64,000 nt of DNA from Bacillota bacterium (GCA_021797775.1 JAJZZC010000006.1:1-64000), one strand, 5' to 3'; counted from the first letter of the stretch, positions 17,371 to 26,091 are shown. Numbers and translations are program-made. The notes: generated from the sequence alone by a model not told the origin.

Positions 17371-17409
17371 CCCCCCCCCCAGTATAGGCCTACAGGATTC
17401 TCCTGACAA
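17371..17409 (-). promoter_or_regulatory. Sigma-A-type promoter with a G10 tract at the start site
   Basis: On the minus strand TTGTCA (17404-17409) and TATACT (17381-17386) are exactly 17 bases apart, and ten consecutive G follow immediately (17371-17380). The spacer holds two palindromes, CAGGA-gaa-TCCTG and TAGGCCTA, which could be an operator. It would drive the small ORF and the deacetylase-like gene. Confidence 0.65.
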
Positions 17410-17576
17410 CAATCCTCGTCAAATCGGTTGGCTGCTCCGTACCCGTGCGTGCCTCTGGCCACGAGCGGTCCTGCGCACAGGGCGCGGTGGTCGCATCGGC
17501 CCGCGACGGCGACCGGGGTGCGGTCGTCCCCCACGGTGCGGCGGGCGGCCGCCGCACCCGGCACGGGCCAGGCGAT

Positions 17577-17604
17577 TTGCCCGGGGGCCGTCCTGCGGTA
17601 GAAT
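17577..17604 (+). promoter_or_regulatory. Putative promoter of bipA
   Basis: TTGCCC and TAGAAT are separated by 16 bases, about 95 bases before the bipA start codon and just before an 11-bp stem-loop. Confidence 0.45.
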
Positions 17605-17612
17605 GGCGCGGA

Positions 17613-17638
17613 CGGGAGCGAGGCCATCCTCGCTCCCG
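17613..17638 (+). promoter_or_regulatory. 5'-UTR stem-loop upstream of bipA
   Basis: CGGGAGCGAGG pairs perfectly with CCTCGCTCCCG around CCAT. It would lie at the very 5' end of a transcript from the 17577 promoter, where it may stabilise the mRNA or attenuate transcription. Confidence 0.5.
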
Positions 17639-17698
17639 CCACTTTGCGTAGTCGGCCCGTCGCGGGACGAGGCCTGCGCCGCGCATGGAGGGATCCGC

Positions 17699-19549
17699 AT
17701 GGCCTCGCGCAACGGCTCGATCCGCAACGTCGCCATCATCGCCCACGTCGACCATGGCAAGACCACTCTGGTCGACGCCATCCTGCGCCAGACAGGGGCC
17801 TTTCGCGCGGGGCAACCCGTGGGTGAGCGCGTGCTGGACAGCAACGACCTGGAACGGGAACGCGGCATTACCATCCTGGCCAAGAACACCGCGGTGATGT
17901 ACCGCGGGGTTAAGATCAACATCGTCGACACACCGGGCCATGCCGACTTCGGCGGCGAGGTGGAGCGCATTCTCTCCATGGTGGACGGGGCGCTCCTGGT
18001 GGTGGACGCGGCCGAGGGCCCGATGCCCCAGACGCGCTTTGTGCTGGAGAAGGCGCTGAGCAATGGGATCCGCCCAGTCGTCTTGGTGAACAAGCTGGAC
18101 CGGCCGGACGCCGATCCGGCGCGTACCGTGGACCGGGTGCTCGACCTCTTTCTAGCGCTCGGGGCCGACGAGGATCAGATCGAGTTTCCGGTGATCTACG
18201 GGTCCGGGCGGGCAGGCGTCGTGCTACGCGAGCTGCCGCGGGGCTATCCCCAGACGGAAGTGCGCGGCGACATTCTGCCGCTGCTGGATACGATCCTGGA
18301 CGCGGTCCCGGCCCCCGAGGCGGAGGACCAGGGCACCCTGCAACTGCTGGTCACCACGCTGGACTACGACGAGTACGTGGGACGCATCGGCATCGGCCGC
18401 ATCCTGCGCGGCGCGCTGGTCGCCGGCGAGCCCGTGGCGGCGGTGCATGGCCAAGGGGCCCCGGTGCGCATCGCCCGCGCCGCCCAGCTGTATACCTTCG
18501 AGAACCTGCGCCGCGTGCCAGCCGAGCGGGTGGCGGCCGGCGACATCGTCGCCCTGGCCGGCATCGCCGACCTCACGGTGGGCGACACGGTCACGGCGGC
18601 CGAGGCGCCCGCCCCCCTGCCCCCGCTGCATGTCGATCCACCGACGCTGACGATGACCTTTTCCGTGAACAGTTCCCCTTTCGCGGGGCGCGAGGGGGCG
18701 TTCGTCACCTCGCGCCAGATCCGTGAGCGCCTGCTGCGTGAGGCCGAGCACAATGTCGGCCTGGAGGTGGAGGAGGGCGCGGGCGCCGACAGCTTCGTCG
18801 TGCGCGGGCGCGGCGAGCTTCACCTGTCGGTGCTTATCGAGACCATGCGCCGCGAGGGCTTCGAACTGGAGGTCAGCCGCCCCGAGGTCATCCTGCGGCA
18901 GGGACCTGACGGCTTGGAGGAACCGCTGGAGGATCTGGTGGCCGACGTGCCGGAGTCCGCGGTAGGCGCGGTCATGGAGGCGCTGGGCTCCCGGCGCGGC
19001 GAACTGCAGGCCATGGAGCCGGTGGGGGAACGCGTCCGCCTCCGCTTCTCGGTCCCTGCCCGCGGGCTGGTTGGCTTCGCCTCGGAGTTCCAGACGTCGA
19101 CCAAGGGCTATGGCATTATGAGCCACACCTTTGCGGGCTGGGGCCGGCACCGTGGCCCGATCGCGGGGCGGGCGCGCGGGAGCCTCGTGGCCTGGGAGCA
19201 GGGGCCGACGACCGCCTACGCCTTGCAGAACGCAGAGATGCGCGGCGTGCTGTTCGTCGGTCCAGGGGTGCAGGTCTACGCCGGCGAGGTCGTGGGCGAG
19301 CACGCGCGCGAGTCCGACCTCGACATCAACGTGTGCAAGAAGAAGCACCTGACCAACATGCGCTCCAGCACAGGTGACGAAGAGATCAAGCTGACGCCGC
19401 CGCGGCAGATGTCGCTGGAGCAGGCGCTGGCCTTCATCCGCGACGACGAGCGGGTGGAGGTGGCCCCGCACTCGATGCGCATCCGCAAAGCGGTCCTCGA
19501 CCGCCACCAGCGGGCGCGGGCGCATGAGGCGGCCGGCGTCGGGCGGTGA
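17699..19549 (+). CDS. typA: Ribosome-associated translational GTPase BipA/TypA
   Basis: 616 aa from ATG 17699 with GGAGGGA seven bases upstream. GTPase motifs are AHVDHGKTTLVDAIL (G1), ERGITI (switch I), VDTPGHADFGGEVERIL (G3) and LVNKLDRPDADP (G4). Domain II, the EF-G III/V-like domains and the BipA-specific C-terminal domain follow (GLVGFASEFQTSTKGYGIMSH, ESDLDINVCKKKHLTNMRSS). BipA binds the 70S ribosome and assists 50S assembly and stress adaptation. It has its own promoter and UTR hairpin and appears monocistronic. Confidence 0.95.
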   Translation: MASRNGSIRNVAIIAHVDHGKTTLVDAILRQTGAFRAGQPVGERVLDSNDLERERGITILAKNTAVMYRGVKINIVDTPGHADFGGEVERILSMVDGALLVVDAAEGPMPQTRFVLEKALSNGIRPVVLVNKLDRPDADPARTVDRVLDLFLALGADEDQIEFPVIYGSGRAGVVLRELPRGYPQTEVRGDILPLLDTILDAVPAPEAEDQGTLQLLVTTLDYDEYVGRIGIGRILRGALVAGEPVAAVHGQGAPVRIARAAQLYTFENLRRVPAERVAAGDIVALAGIADLTVGDTVTAAEAPAPLPPLHVDPPTLTMTFSVNSSPFAGREGAFVTSRQIRERLLREAEHNVGLEVEEGAGADSFVVRGRGELHLSVLIETMRREGFELEVSRPEVILRQGPDGLEEPLEDLVADVPESAVGAVMEALGSRRGELQAMEPVGERVRLRFSVPARGLVGFASEFQTSTKGYGIMSHTFAGWGRHRGPIAGRARGSLVAWEQGPTTAYALQNAEMRGVLFVGPGVQVYAGEVVGEHARESDLDINVCKKKHLTNMRSSTGDEEIKLTPPRQMSLEQALAFIRDDERVEVAPHSMRIRKAVLDRHQRARAHEAAGVGR

Positions 19550-19711
19550 AGGGGCCCAGCGGGCGGCGCGCCGGACCGGGGGTGGGGGCGGGCGCACCAG
19601 CGGGGAGTGGCCCCGGCGAGAGAGCGCACAACGGTCTGGCGCGCCGATGGCCTGAAACGGCCCGGCCGGCTGGCGCGGCGTGGGCGGCACCCGTCGTCTC
19701 TTGGCAGTCCC

Positions 19712-20392
19712 CTACCTACCGGCGCCCCCCGCGTAGGCGATCGGGTCGGCCATCCCCGCCTCTGCGAATCCCTTGAGCCGCAGTTGGCAGGCGTCGCACC
19801 GCCCGCACGCCGGCCGCTGCCCGAGGTAGCAGCTGAGCGTGAGGTGCAGGGGCGCGCCCAGGGAGGCGCCAAGCCGCGCGATGTCCGCCTTGGTCATGTG
19901 GGCCAGCGGGGCGTGGACGCGCACGCCGGCCTTCGTGCCCAGGCGCGCCGCCTGCTCGAAGGCGGTGATGAAGGCCGGGCGGCAGTCGGGATAGCCGGAG
20001 TAGTCCAGCGCGTTGACGCCGATGAAGAGATCCCCGGCGCCCGCCGGCTCGGCCACGGCCGTCGCCAACGCCAGGAAGACGAGGTTGCGCGCCGGCACGT
20101 AGGTGATGGGGATGTCCCGGGCCATCTCCTCCGCCGCCCGGTCGAGTGGGACCGGGGCGTCGCCGGTCAGAGCGGAGCCGGAGAAGACCCGCCCGAGGTC
20201 GAGGATGCGGTGCCTCGAGGGCGGCACCCCCATGGCGGCGGCTACGGCGCGCGCCGACTCCAGTTCCAGCAGGTGGCGCTGCCCGTAGTCGAACGACAGG
20301 GGCCAGGTCTCCATTCCCTCCCGCTGCGCGACCGCCAAACAGACGGCGGAGTCCATGCCGCCCGATAACAGGACCACGGCCCGCTTTGCCAC
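19712..20392 (-). CDS. queC: 7-cyano-7-deazaguanine (preQ0) synthase
   Basis: QueC converts carboxydeazaguanine to preQ0 with ATP and ammonia, the last step to the shared deazapurine precursor. The PP-loop is VVLLSGGMDSAVCL, followed by SFDYGQRHLLEL, ITYVPARNLVFLALA and GVNALDYSGYPDCRPAF. A zinc site (SCYLGQRPACGRCDACQLR) lies near the C-terminus. The start is GTG 20392 with GAGGAGC upstream (226 aa), while the track start at 20881 runs through noncoding sequence. It is last in the minus-strand nfo-queD-queE-queC group but separated from queE by 540 bases. Confidence 0.93.
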   Translation of the reverse strand: MAKRAVVLLSGGMDSAVCLAVAQREGMETWPLSFDYGQRHLLELESARAVAAAMGVPPSRHRILDLGRVFSGSALTGDAPVPLDRAAEEMARDIPITYVPARNLVFLALATAVAEPAGAGDLFIGVNALDYSGYPDCRPAFITAFEQAARLGTKAGVRVHAPLAHMTKADIARLGASLGAPLHLTLSCYLGQRPACGRCDACQLRLKGFAEAGMADPIAYAGGAGR

Positions 20393-20931
20393 CGGCCACC
20401 GCTCCTCGGATCGACCTGGGGCCGAGTCTTCGCTTCGCTCACGAGCGCACGCGGCTGAGGCGTCGGGGCGCCTCCACCGTGCCGCAGAGGAGGGGAGAAC
20501 GCCCCTCCCTTCCGCGACCCAGACCATCCTCACGACGGGGGGCCACATACCGTCTCGGGCGTGTGGATGCTCTGGCGCCACTGTCCCTGCACGCCCCGCG
20601 GGGTCCGCACCCCGCACCTGCCGACCGCCTGACGCCTCTACCCGCCGTTTGGTCACGGCCGAACGCCGCGCGTGGGCAGCGCCGCCGCGCGTCCCCGCGG
20701 GGTCTCTGGCCGCCGGGGAGGGCCGTGCCCCCGTAGGCGGGCTGGCTGGCGCGGCCCTCTCCCAGCGCGTGCACACCTCGCCGGTGACAAGCGGTTGCTC
20801 CCTGGCCCCTTGAACCGACTGCAGGGTCTGTCGCGGCACTGGCCGCCAACCGCGGCCCGCCACGACGCGCCGCTGCCGCACCCTGCACCACGGGGTGACC
20901 CGCCCGCCCGGACGGCGGCCGGCCGCCCCGC
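20393..20931. other. Unexplained gap inside the que gene group
   Basis: About 540 bases between queE and queC, all genes on the minus strand. I see no coding frame in either direction and no convincing promoter. It could hold a lost gene or an independent queC promoter. Confidence 0.4.
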
Positions 20932-21663
20932 TTACACCCCGCGCCTGTTGCCCCAGAGCAGCACGTGCAACTGGGGCAGCACCCGCACGTCCTGCATGCC
21001 ACCGTCGGACAGCGCGCGGTCGGCCAGCCAGCGCAGGCGCTCCAGGAGCGTGGACGCGTCATCACCGCCCACACGGTTGCCGACCTGCAGGCAAAGGGGC
21101 ACCGTGGGATGGCGGCGGTGTACCTCCTGCGCGTACGCGTAGTCGTCGGCGTCGAAGACAACCACCTTCAACTCAGGGAAGCGTGCGGCGGCGAGGGTGG
21201 CGGCGAGGGCCGCCCAGTCGGGCGGCATCCCCGCACTGGGACCCTTGGGTGACACCGTGATGCTGTCGACGGTCGAGAGCCAGGCCGGCGCCCGGCTGCC
21301 CTGCGTCTCGACGTGCACCCAGAAGCCGCCGGCGTGGAGCAGGGCCACCAGTGGGCCGCAGTCGTGCAGCACAGGATTGCCACCGGTGAGCGTGACGGCG
21401 CGGCAGGAGGCGTCGAGGCCCTGAAGCCGCGCCCGGATGGCGGCCGGGGCCAGCCGCTCCACGGGAGCCATCTCGCCCGGGCGCCAAGCGTACCCCGTGT
21501 CGCACCAGGAGCAGGACCAATCGCACCCCGCGAGTCGCACAAACAGCACCTTGCGGCCGATGGTCCGACCTTCGCCTTGCAGGGTCGGGCCGAAGACCTC
21601 GACCACGGGCAGCGCGCCGGGTGTGCGGTCCTCCACGGGCCCGCCAGGATCACTGGCCGTCAT
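20932..21663 (-). CDS. queE: 7-carboxy-7-deazaguanine synthase (radical SAM)
   Basis: QueE rearranges carboxy-tetrahydropterin to 7-carboxy-7-deazaguanine using SAM and a [4Fe-4S] cluster. The N-terminal VVEVFGPTLQGEGRTIGRKVLFVRL is typical, and the cluster motif is C-DWS-C-SW-CDT (CX3CX2C). VTLTGGNPVLHDC (the GGE-like SAM motif, here GGN) and ITVSPKGPSAG follow. The start ATG 21663 gives 243 aa and removes an unlikely 19-residue extension. It follows queD with 219 bases between. Confidence 0.92.
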   Translation of the reverse strand: MTASDPGGPVEDRTPGALPVVEVFGPTLQGEGRTIGRKVLFVRLAGCDWSCSWCDTGYAWRPGEMAPVERLAPAAIRARLQGLDASCRAVTLTGGNPVLHDCGPLVALLHAGGFWVHVETQGSRAPAWLSTVDSITVSPKGPSAGMPPDWAALAATLAAARFPELKVVVFDADDYAYAQEVHRRHPTVPLCLQVGNRVGGDDASTLLERLRWLADRALSDGGMQDVRVLPQLHVLLWGNRRGV

Positions 21664-21882
21664 GTCGCCCCCGCCCCTCCGGGAATCCCGCCCCCGGGCG
21701 ATCATCCGGGCGACCCCCAAACACCCCGCGTGGAAGCCCCGGCTTCAGCCCTGGGGAGGAAGTGCGCTGCCACTCCTCCACCCCTCGCGCCACCGCGAAG
21801 CATCCCGGAGTGGGTCCAGCATCTGCAGTACCGGCTAACCTCGGGCGCCTGGCCCGGTCCGTCAGCGACATCCCCCGAGGGC

Positions 21883-22302
21883 TCAGAGGGATTCCTCCCT
21901 CCAGCCGCCGGCGCCAGCCGCGGGATCCGCTGACGGCGTATAGACAATCTCGTTGCGGGGACTCTCGCGCACGGTGATCTCCGCCAGGCGCGGGTGGTGG
22001 GGCAGCGCGTCGAGCACGCGCTGGATCCGCCCGGCCAGCACCACCGCCACCCGTTCGGTGGTAGGGCGGTGCCCGTCCGCGGTGATCTCCGGGTCGTCGT
22101 CGAGGTTGGTGTGGTCCAGCCCCTTGAAGATGTCTTTCACCACGGCGAAGTCCACGACCATGTCCTCGTGCAGCCGCGCGGCCGTGACCACGGCCTCAAA
22201 CGACCAGTTGTGCCCGTGCAGGCGCGCGCATGGGCCCGGATAGCCGGCCAGCGAGTGGGCGGCGGGGATGTTGTCCACTCGGATCCGCGCCAGGAAGGGC
22301 AT
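21883..22302 (-). CDS. queD: 6-carboxy-5,6,7,8-tetrahydropterin synthase
   Basis: QueD makes carboxytetrahydropterin from dihydroneopterin triphosphate. Visible are the zinc His in AAHSL, the catalytic Cys with two zinc His in CARLHGHNW, VVDFAVVKDIFKGLDHTNLDD, and a late glutamate in ITVRESPRNEIVY. 139 aa from ATG 22302 is the family length. The longer track ORF is upstream shadow. It begins four bases after the nfo stop, so the two are translationally linked. Confidence 0.93.
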   Translation of the reverse strand: MPFLARIRVDNIPAAHSLAGYPGPCARLHGHNWSFEAVVTAARLHEDMVVDFAVVKDIFKGLDHTNLDDDPEITADGHRPTTERVAVVLAGRIQRVLDALPHHPRLAEITVRESPRNEIVYTPSADPAAGAGGWREESL

Positions 22303-22306
22303 GGGG

Positions 22307-23146
22307 CTATCCTTCCCCCCCGAGGCGCCGGGCGACGGCGATTTCGCCGGCGTAGTCCGGGTAGTCGTCCACCGGCGTCTCCAGGATGGTGGGCAACCCC
22401 CGCAGGAAGGGATGCGCGCGGACCGCCCGCAGCCCCTCCTCGCCGATCTCCCCCTGGCCCAGGCGCGCGTGCCGGTCCCGGTGCGAGCCCAGGGGAAAGC
22501 GGCTGTCGTTGAGATGCAGCACCTGGATGCGCCCGCGCCCCACCGCGTCGCCGAAGGCGGCGAGCATACGGTCGATGCCCTCGTGCGTGCGGATGTCCCA
22601 GCCGGCGGCGAACAGGTGGCATGTGTCCAGACATACGCCGAGCCGCGGCGGTTCGCCCGCCTCCCGGATGATGCGCGCCAACTGCCCCGGCTCCGCGCCG
22701 AGTTCCCCGGTCTGCCCCGCCATACCCTCCAGGCAGAGGAGGGTTTCGCCGTTGCCGGCGGCCTCGAGCGCGCGCTTGACGCCCTCGCCGACGCGTGCCA
22801 GGCCCGCCTCGGCGTCGACGGCGTGCCCCGGGTGCAGGACGATGGCGTGGGCCCCGAAGGCAGCGCAACGCTGCAGGTCCTCGCCGACGACACGCACGCC
22901 GAACTCCCAGATGTCACGTTCCGACCCCAGGTTGATGGTATAAGGGAGGTGACCCACCGGCGCGGCCAAGCCCAACTCCTGCCGCAGGGCGCGCCACTCG
23001 GCGATCTCCTCGGCGCTGATCACGCGCCGGGCCCCGCCTCGCGGGTTGCGCGTATGGAAACCGAAGGTGTCCGCGCCGATGGACGCCGCGAGCCGCGCCG
23101 CCGCGGGCAGACCCTTGCTCATGGTGAGATGGGCACCGAGGGGCAA
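22307..23146 (-). CDS. nfo: Deoxyribonuclease IV / AP endonuclease
   Basis: Endonuclease IV cleaves DNA 5' of abasic sites in base-excision repair with three zinc ions. Motifs are LPLGAHLTMSKGL at the start, GFHTRNPRG, VLHPGHAVDAE, LCLEGMAGQT, GVCLDTCHLFAAGWD, HLNDSRFPLGSHRDRHARLG and ILETPVDD. I choose TTG 23146 (279 aa), because it gives the normal start and GGGAGGT lies seven bases upstream. The gene leads the queD-queE-queC group. Coupling to 7-deazaguanine genes may be incidental or may hint at DNA-related deazapurines. Confidence 0.92.
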   Translation of the reverse strand: MPLGAHLTMSKGLPAAARLAASIGADTFGFHTRNPRGGARRVISAEEIAEWRALRQELGLAAPVGHLPYTINLGSERDIWEFGVRVVGEDLQRCAAFGAHAIVLHPGHAVDAEAGLARVGEGVKRALEAAGNGETLLCLEGMAGQTGELGAEPGQLARIIREAGEPPRLGVCLDTCHLFAAGWDIRTHEGIDRMLAAFGDAVGRGRIQVLHLNDSRFPLGSHRDRHARLGQGEIGEEGLRAVRAHPFLRGLPTILETPVDDYPDYAGEIAVARRLGGEG

Positions 23147-23285
23147 GTCCACACCTCCCGAGGGCCGATCCGGTGGCCGCGGCCCGGTGGGCGCTAGGGG
23201 TAGCGCCCGCCCCGGACGCCAGCGTTCCCCCCAACCCTGCGGGGCGGGCGCGCCGCGCCGCTCTGCGGACCGCTGCCGGATCAGG

Positions 23286-23294
23286 TGATACAAT
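23286..23294 (+). promoter_or_regulatory. Extended -10 promoter element
   Basis: TG-A-TACAAT matches an extended -10 (TGnTATAAT) about 60 bases before GTG 23356. No good -35 is seen, which is normal for extended -10 promoters. Confidence 0.45.
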
Positions 23295-23355
23295 AGCACG
23301 ACTTGTTCTCGGCCGCCCGCCCCCGCGGGACGCCGGCATGGCTGGAGGGACTCTG

Positions 23356-23955
23356 GTGGCGGATCGCCGGACCTTGCTGGAGGCCGTGATCCGGATGGGC
23401 AAGCACATGCCGCAGAATCCGGACATGGCCTTCTTTCTCGGGTTTCTCGCCGGCAACCTCGACCGGCTGCATTTCGTGCGCTCTCTGGAGGGGGCCCCCG
23501 TGGCCATCCACCTGTCGGCGGGTCGCCGGCACATCTGGCCCGGGCCGATGTTCGACGCCAAGGTGCGCCAGGTTCCGGTCCCCATGCCTGGGATGCTCGT
23601 CTCGGCCTTGGTGGAGAACGATGACCCGATCTGTGTCCATGTCGCGCTCGACGATCCGCTGGAGGCTGCCTTCTTTGAGCCGCTCACGGTGGACTCGTAC
23701 GATGACGTGCGGCCCGGGCGGCAGGACAGCCTGCGCGAGCGGGTGAACGACTTGCACCACCGCATTGACCAGGCCCTGGACATCTACCGCGAGTGCCGGC
23801 ACCTGCTGGAGGCCAACGAGGGGGAGGATGAGAAGCGCCTGCGCTTCTTTCTTGGCTTGGCGCAGGACGAGATCGAAGGCCTTAGCCAACAACTCAAGCA
23901 CCTGAACGTCCGGCTCCGGGAGCGGGACACGCGGGAGTCGCGGCCCGAGGGCTGA
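23356..23955 (+). CDS. Conserved-looking hypothetical protein with C-terminal coiled coil
   Basis: 199 aa from GTG 23356, with GGAGGGA five bases upstream; ATG 23338 is an alternative. The N-terminal part (MPQNPDMAFFLGFLAGNLDRLHFV) and the middle (SALVENDDPICVHVALDDP) look like a folded domain. The C-terminal 80 residues are strongly helical and charged (RVNDLHHRIDQALDIYRECRHLLE, GLAQDEIEGLSQQLKHL), a likely coiled coil. I do not recognise the family. It converges on the DUF441 gene and shares a bidirectional terminator with it. Confidence 0.65.
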   Translation: MADRRTLLEAVIRMGKHMPQNPDMAFFLGFLAGNLDRLHFVRSLEGAPVAIHLSAGRRHIWPGPMFDAKVRQVPVPMPGMLVSALVENDDPICVHVALDDPLEAAFFEPLTVDSYDDVRPGRQDSLRERVNDLHHRIDQALDIYRECRHLLEANEGEDEKRLRFFLGLAQDEIEGLSQQLKHLNVRLRERDTRESRPEG

Positions 23956-24141
23956 GACGGTCCCTCCGCCACCTACCGTGTGTGGGCCTCGGTGGGGCAG
24001 GTCCCCCGGGGCAGACCGGGTGAAGACACCCGTCGGGTGGACGTGGCCGGGGCGCGCGGGGCGGCTACCGATCCGCCGCCTCGCCGCGGCCCGCAGGCGC
24101 CCCCTCAGGGACACGGGTCGCCGGGCTTTCCCGCCGGATGG

Positions 24142-24180
24142 CGCTGAGGCCGCGCCCCGTGCCTGGGCGCGGCCTCAGCG
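24142..24180. terminator. Bidirectional terminator hairpin
   Basis: CGCTGAGGCCGCGCC and GGCGCGGCCTCAGCG form a perfect 15-bp stem with a nine-base loop between convergent genes. Its right arm includes the stop codon of the DUF441 gene. Confidence 0.65.
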
Positions 24181-24624
24181 CTGGCCGAGGGCCTGCAGGA
24201 GCAGGGCGGTGACGCCCGCGGCGATCAGGGGGCCCGTCGGCACGCCGCCGAGGAAGATCGTGCCCAGCACGGAGCCCACGATCAACCCCACCAGGGCGGC
24301 GGGGTAGCTCTGCAGGAAGTTCACACCCCCCCTGCCCAGATAGGCGGCCGCCGCGGCGATCGCCAGGCCCACCAGCCCCGACGGGCGGAGGAGTTCCCTG
24401 GCGAAGGCGCGCAGCGAGAGGCGGTCGCCGGCTACCGGCGCCAGGAGACTGATCACCAACAGGAAGATGCCCAGGGCCGTACCCCGCTCGTCGAGCCAGC
24501 GGATGGCCGTATGCAGGCCGAAGAGCCGCAGCAGGGCCAGGCTCACGGCCGCCGCCGCGATGAGCCCGTTGCGGCCGACCAGGCCCAGCCCGGCGCAGAT
24601 GCCGAGGATGATCAGGGCGTCCAG
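24175..24624 (-). CDS. DUF441 family membrane protein (YtwI-like), probable CTG start
   Basis: Four to five hydrophobic helices and the family signature GGVPTGPLIAAGVTALLLQ near the C-terminus, with YLGRGGVNFLQSYPAALVGLIVGSVLG in the middle. The first ATG/GTG/TTG on the track (24546) would delete the conserved first helix (LIILGICAGLGLVGRNGLIA). That helix is intact upstream in the same frame, but the only candidate start before a TAG stop is CTG 24624. It is preceded by GGTGGAGG at good spacing and gives the usual 149 aa. The function of DUF441 is unknown. It appears monocistronic. Confidence 0.8.
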   Translation of the reverse strand: MDALIILGICAGLGLVGRNGLIAAAAVSLALLRLFGLHTAIRWLDERGTALGIFLLVISLLAPVAGDRLSLRAFARELLRPSGLVGLAIAAAAAYLGRGGVNFLQSYPAALVGLIVGSVLGTIFLGGVPTGPLIAAGVTALLLQALGQR

Positions 24625-24766
24625 CGGCCTCCACCCCCCGATCCCCAGCGCTTCCTATGACGCCGCCGGCGCGTCTAACCCGGCCCGACCAGGCGATTCG
24701 CGACCGGGCGCGCCAGGGTGGGCCGACGGGCCGGATCCCGCGTCGCCGCCGCTGCGCGCCGCGCAT

Positions 24767-24824
24767 ACCCTGCACGCGCGCCGGGCGGCCCGGCTGGCCG
24801 CGCGGGCGGGGGGGCGTGCAGGGT
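24767..24824 (+). other. Long GC hairpin in the comA leader
   Basis: ACCCTGCACGC and GCGTGCAGGGT pair perfectly 36 bases apart, and the enclosed sequence can pair further (GCGCGCC...GGCCGCGC). It lies about 100 bases before the comA start and could be a terminator for the upstream side or part of the leader. Confidence 0.4.
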
Positions 24825-24927
24825 GAAGGGAGCGTCCGCGGACCCGAGGGCCCCGGGGGTGTGGGGGAGGGTATGCCCGTTCCCCGTGCTGGGCCGGACG
24901 GCGCCGCCGCGGGCGCGCGGCGTGACC

Positions 24928-25683
24928 ATGGTGATCGATAAGGGCCTGGGGCTGGCGGCCACCGCAGACCTGCTGGAGGTGGCCGGACCCTACGTGGACC
25001 TCTTGAAACTGGCTTTCGGCACCAGCGCGCTTTACAACGAGAACGCGCTGCGCCGCAAGCTGGAGTTGACGCGGGTCGCGGGCGTCGCGTGCTACCCGGG
25101 GGGCACCGCGCTGGAGGTGGCCGTGGTCCAGGGCAAGGGCCGCGAGTTCATCGATCGCGCCGCCGACCTCGGCTTTCCGATACTGGAGGTATCGGACGGC
25201 ACCATCCAGATGTCGATGCACACGCGCGGGATGCTCATCGACTACGCCCGGGCTCGCGGATTGCGCGTCGTCAGCGAGGTGGGCAAGAAGCACCCGGCGG
25301 ACCGTGTGCCGCGCAGCAACATCCGCGAGCAGATTCGCTGGGACCTGGATCGCGGCGCCTGGAAGGTCATCGTCGAGGGGCGGGAGTCCGGCAAGGGCGT
25401 GGTGATCTACCGCGAGGACGGCTCCATCGACGAGGATGAGATGGAGGGCATCGCCGGGGCGGTGGCCGACGTCAACCAGCTCATCTGGGAGGCGCCCCTC
25501 AAGAACCAGCAACAGGACCTGATCCTGCGCTTCGGCACCAACGTCAACTTGGGCAACGTCCACCCCGAGGAGGCCCTGTCTGTGGAGGCCCTGCGTGTCG
25601 GGCTGCGCGGCGACACCCTGCGCGCGGCCATCCTCTCCAACGCCATCCCGGGTGGCAACCGCGCGGACGAGGCTGGCGCGTGA
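24928..25683 (+). CDS. comA: Phosphosulfolactate synthase
   Basis: ComA adds sulfite to PEP, giving phosphosulfolactate (coenzyme M route in methanogens, sulfolactate in Bacillus spores). Motifs follow the family closely: MVIDKGLG, VDLLKLAFGTSALY, GVACYPGGTALEVA, FPILEVSDGTIQMS, VVSEVGKKHP, KVIVEGRESGKGVVIY, LIWEAPLKNQQQDLILRFGTNVNLGNV and LRVGLRGDT. The start is uncertain: ATG 24928 (251 aa) has no clear ribosome binding site, and GTG 24886 would add a short helix seen in relatives. An ATG at 24873 with a good site opens a 22-codon frame overlapping the start. In a spore former a sulfolactate role is likely. Confidence 0.88.
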   Translation: MVIDKGLGLAATADLLEVAGPYVDLLKLAFGTSALYNENALRRKLELTRVAGVACYPGGTALEVAVVQGKGREFIDRAADLGFPILEVSDGTIQMSMHTRGMLIDYARARGLRVVSEVGKKHPADRVPRSNIREQIRWDLDRGAWKVIVEGRESGKGVVIYREDGSIDEDEMEGIAGAVADVNQLIWEAPLKNQQQDLILRFGTNVNLGNVHPEEALSVEALRVGLRGDTLRAAILSNAIPGGNRADEAGA

Positions 25684-26091
25684 GGGGGGCGGCCCTGGGG
25701 CCGCCCGTGCCAAGCGGTTCCAAGCGAGCGATCCAGGTTGCGGGGGGGCCCGCTCCACAGGGGACGGGGGTCGCGAGCGTCCGTCAGCGGGCGCGGGCAG
25801 CCCATGGCTCCTGGTGGCGGCGGCCGGCGGGCGCAAGGGGCTTTGGCGGCGGCCCGTCATGGGCCCGCGCGGGGTCTGCGGGCATGCGCGCCCCGAGCAA
25901 CGCTGGGGGTGTTCCTCCCGCTGCGAGGGCCCGTCGGTCGGCATGGGGGGGCGCGCGATGCCGCCACGGTGCCCACGCCGCACGGGTGCAGCCGGCGCCC
26001 GCCGGCCCGTCTCTGGGGCGGGCACCCCGATCGCCAGCCCAACCGCCCGTGGCTGGGCCGGATCGTGCGGTGAGGGCGACGACGCCGAGGA
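25684..26091. other. Gap with no recognisable gene
   Basis: About 400 bases after comA up to repeat copy A. No credible frame or hairpin seen. Confidence 0.4.
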
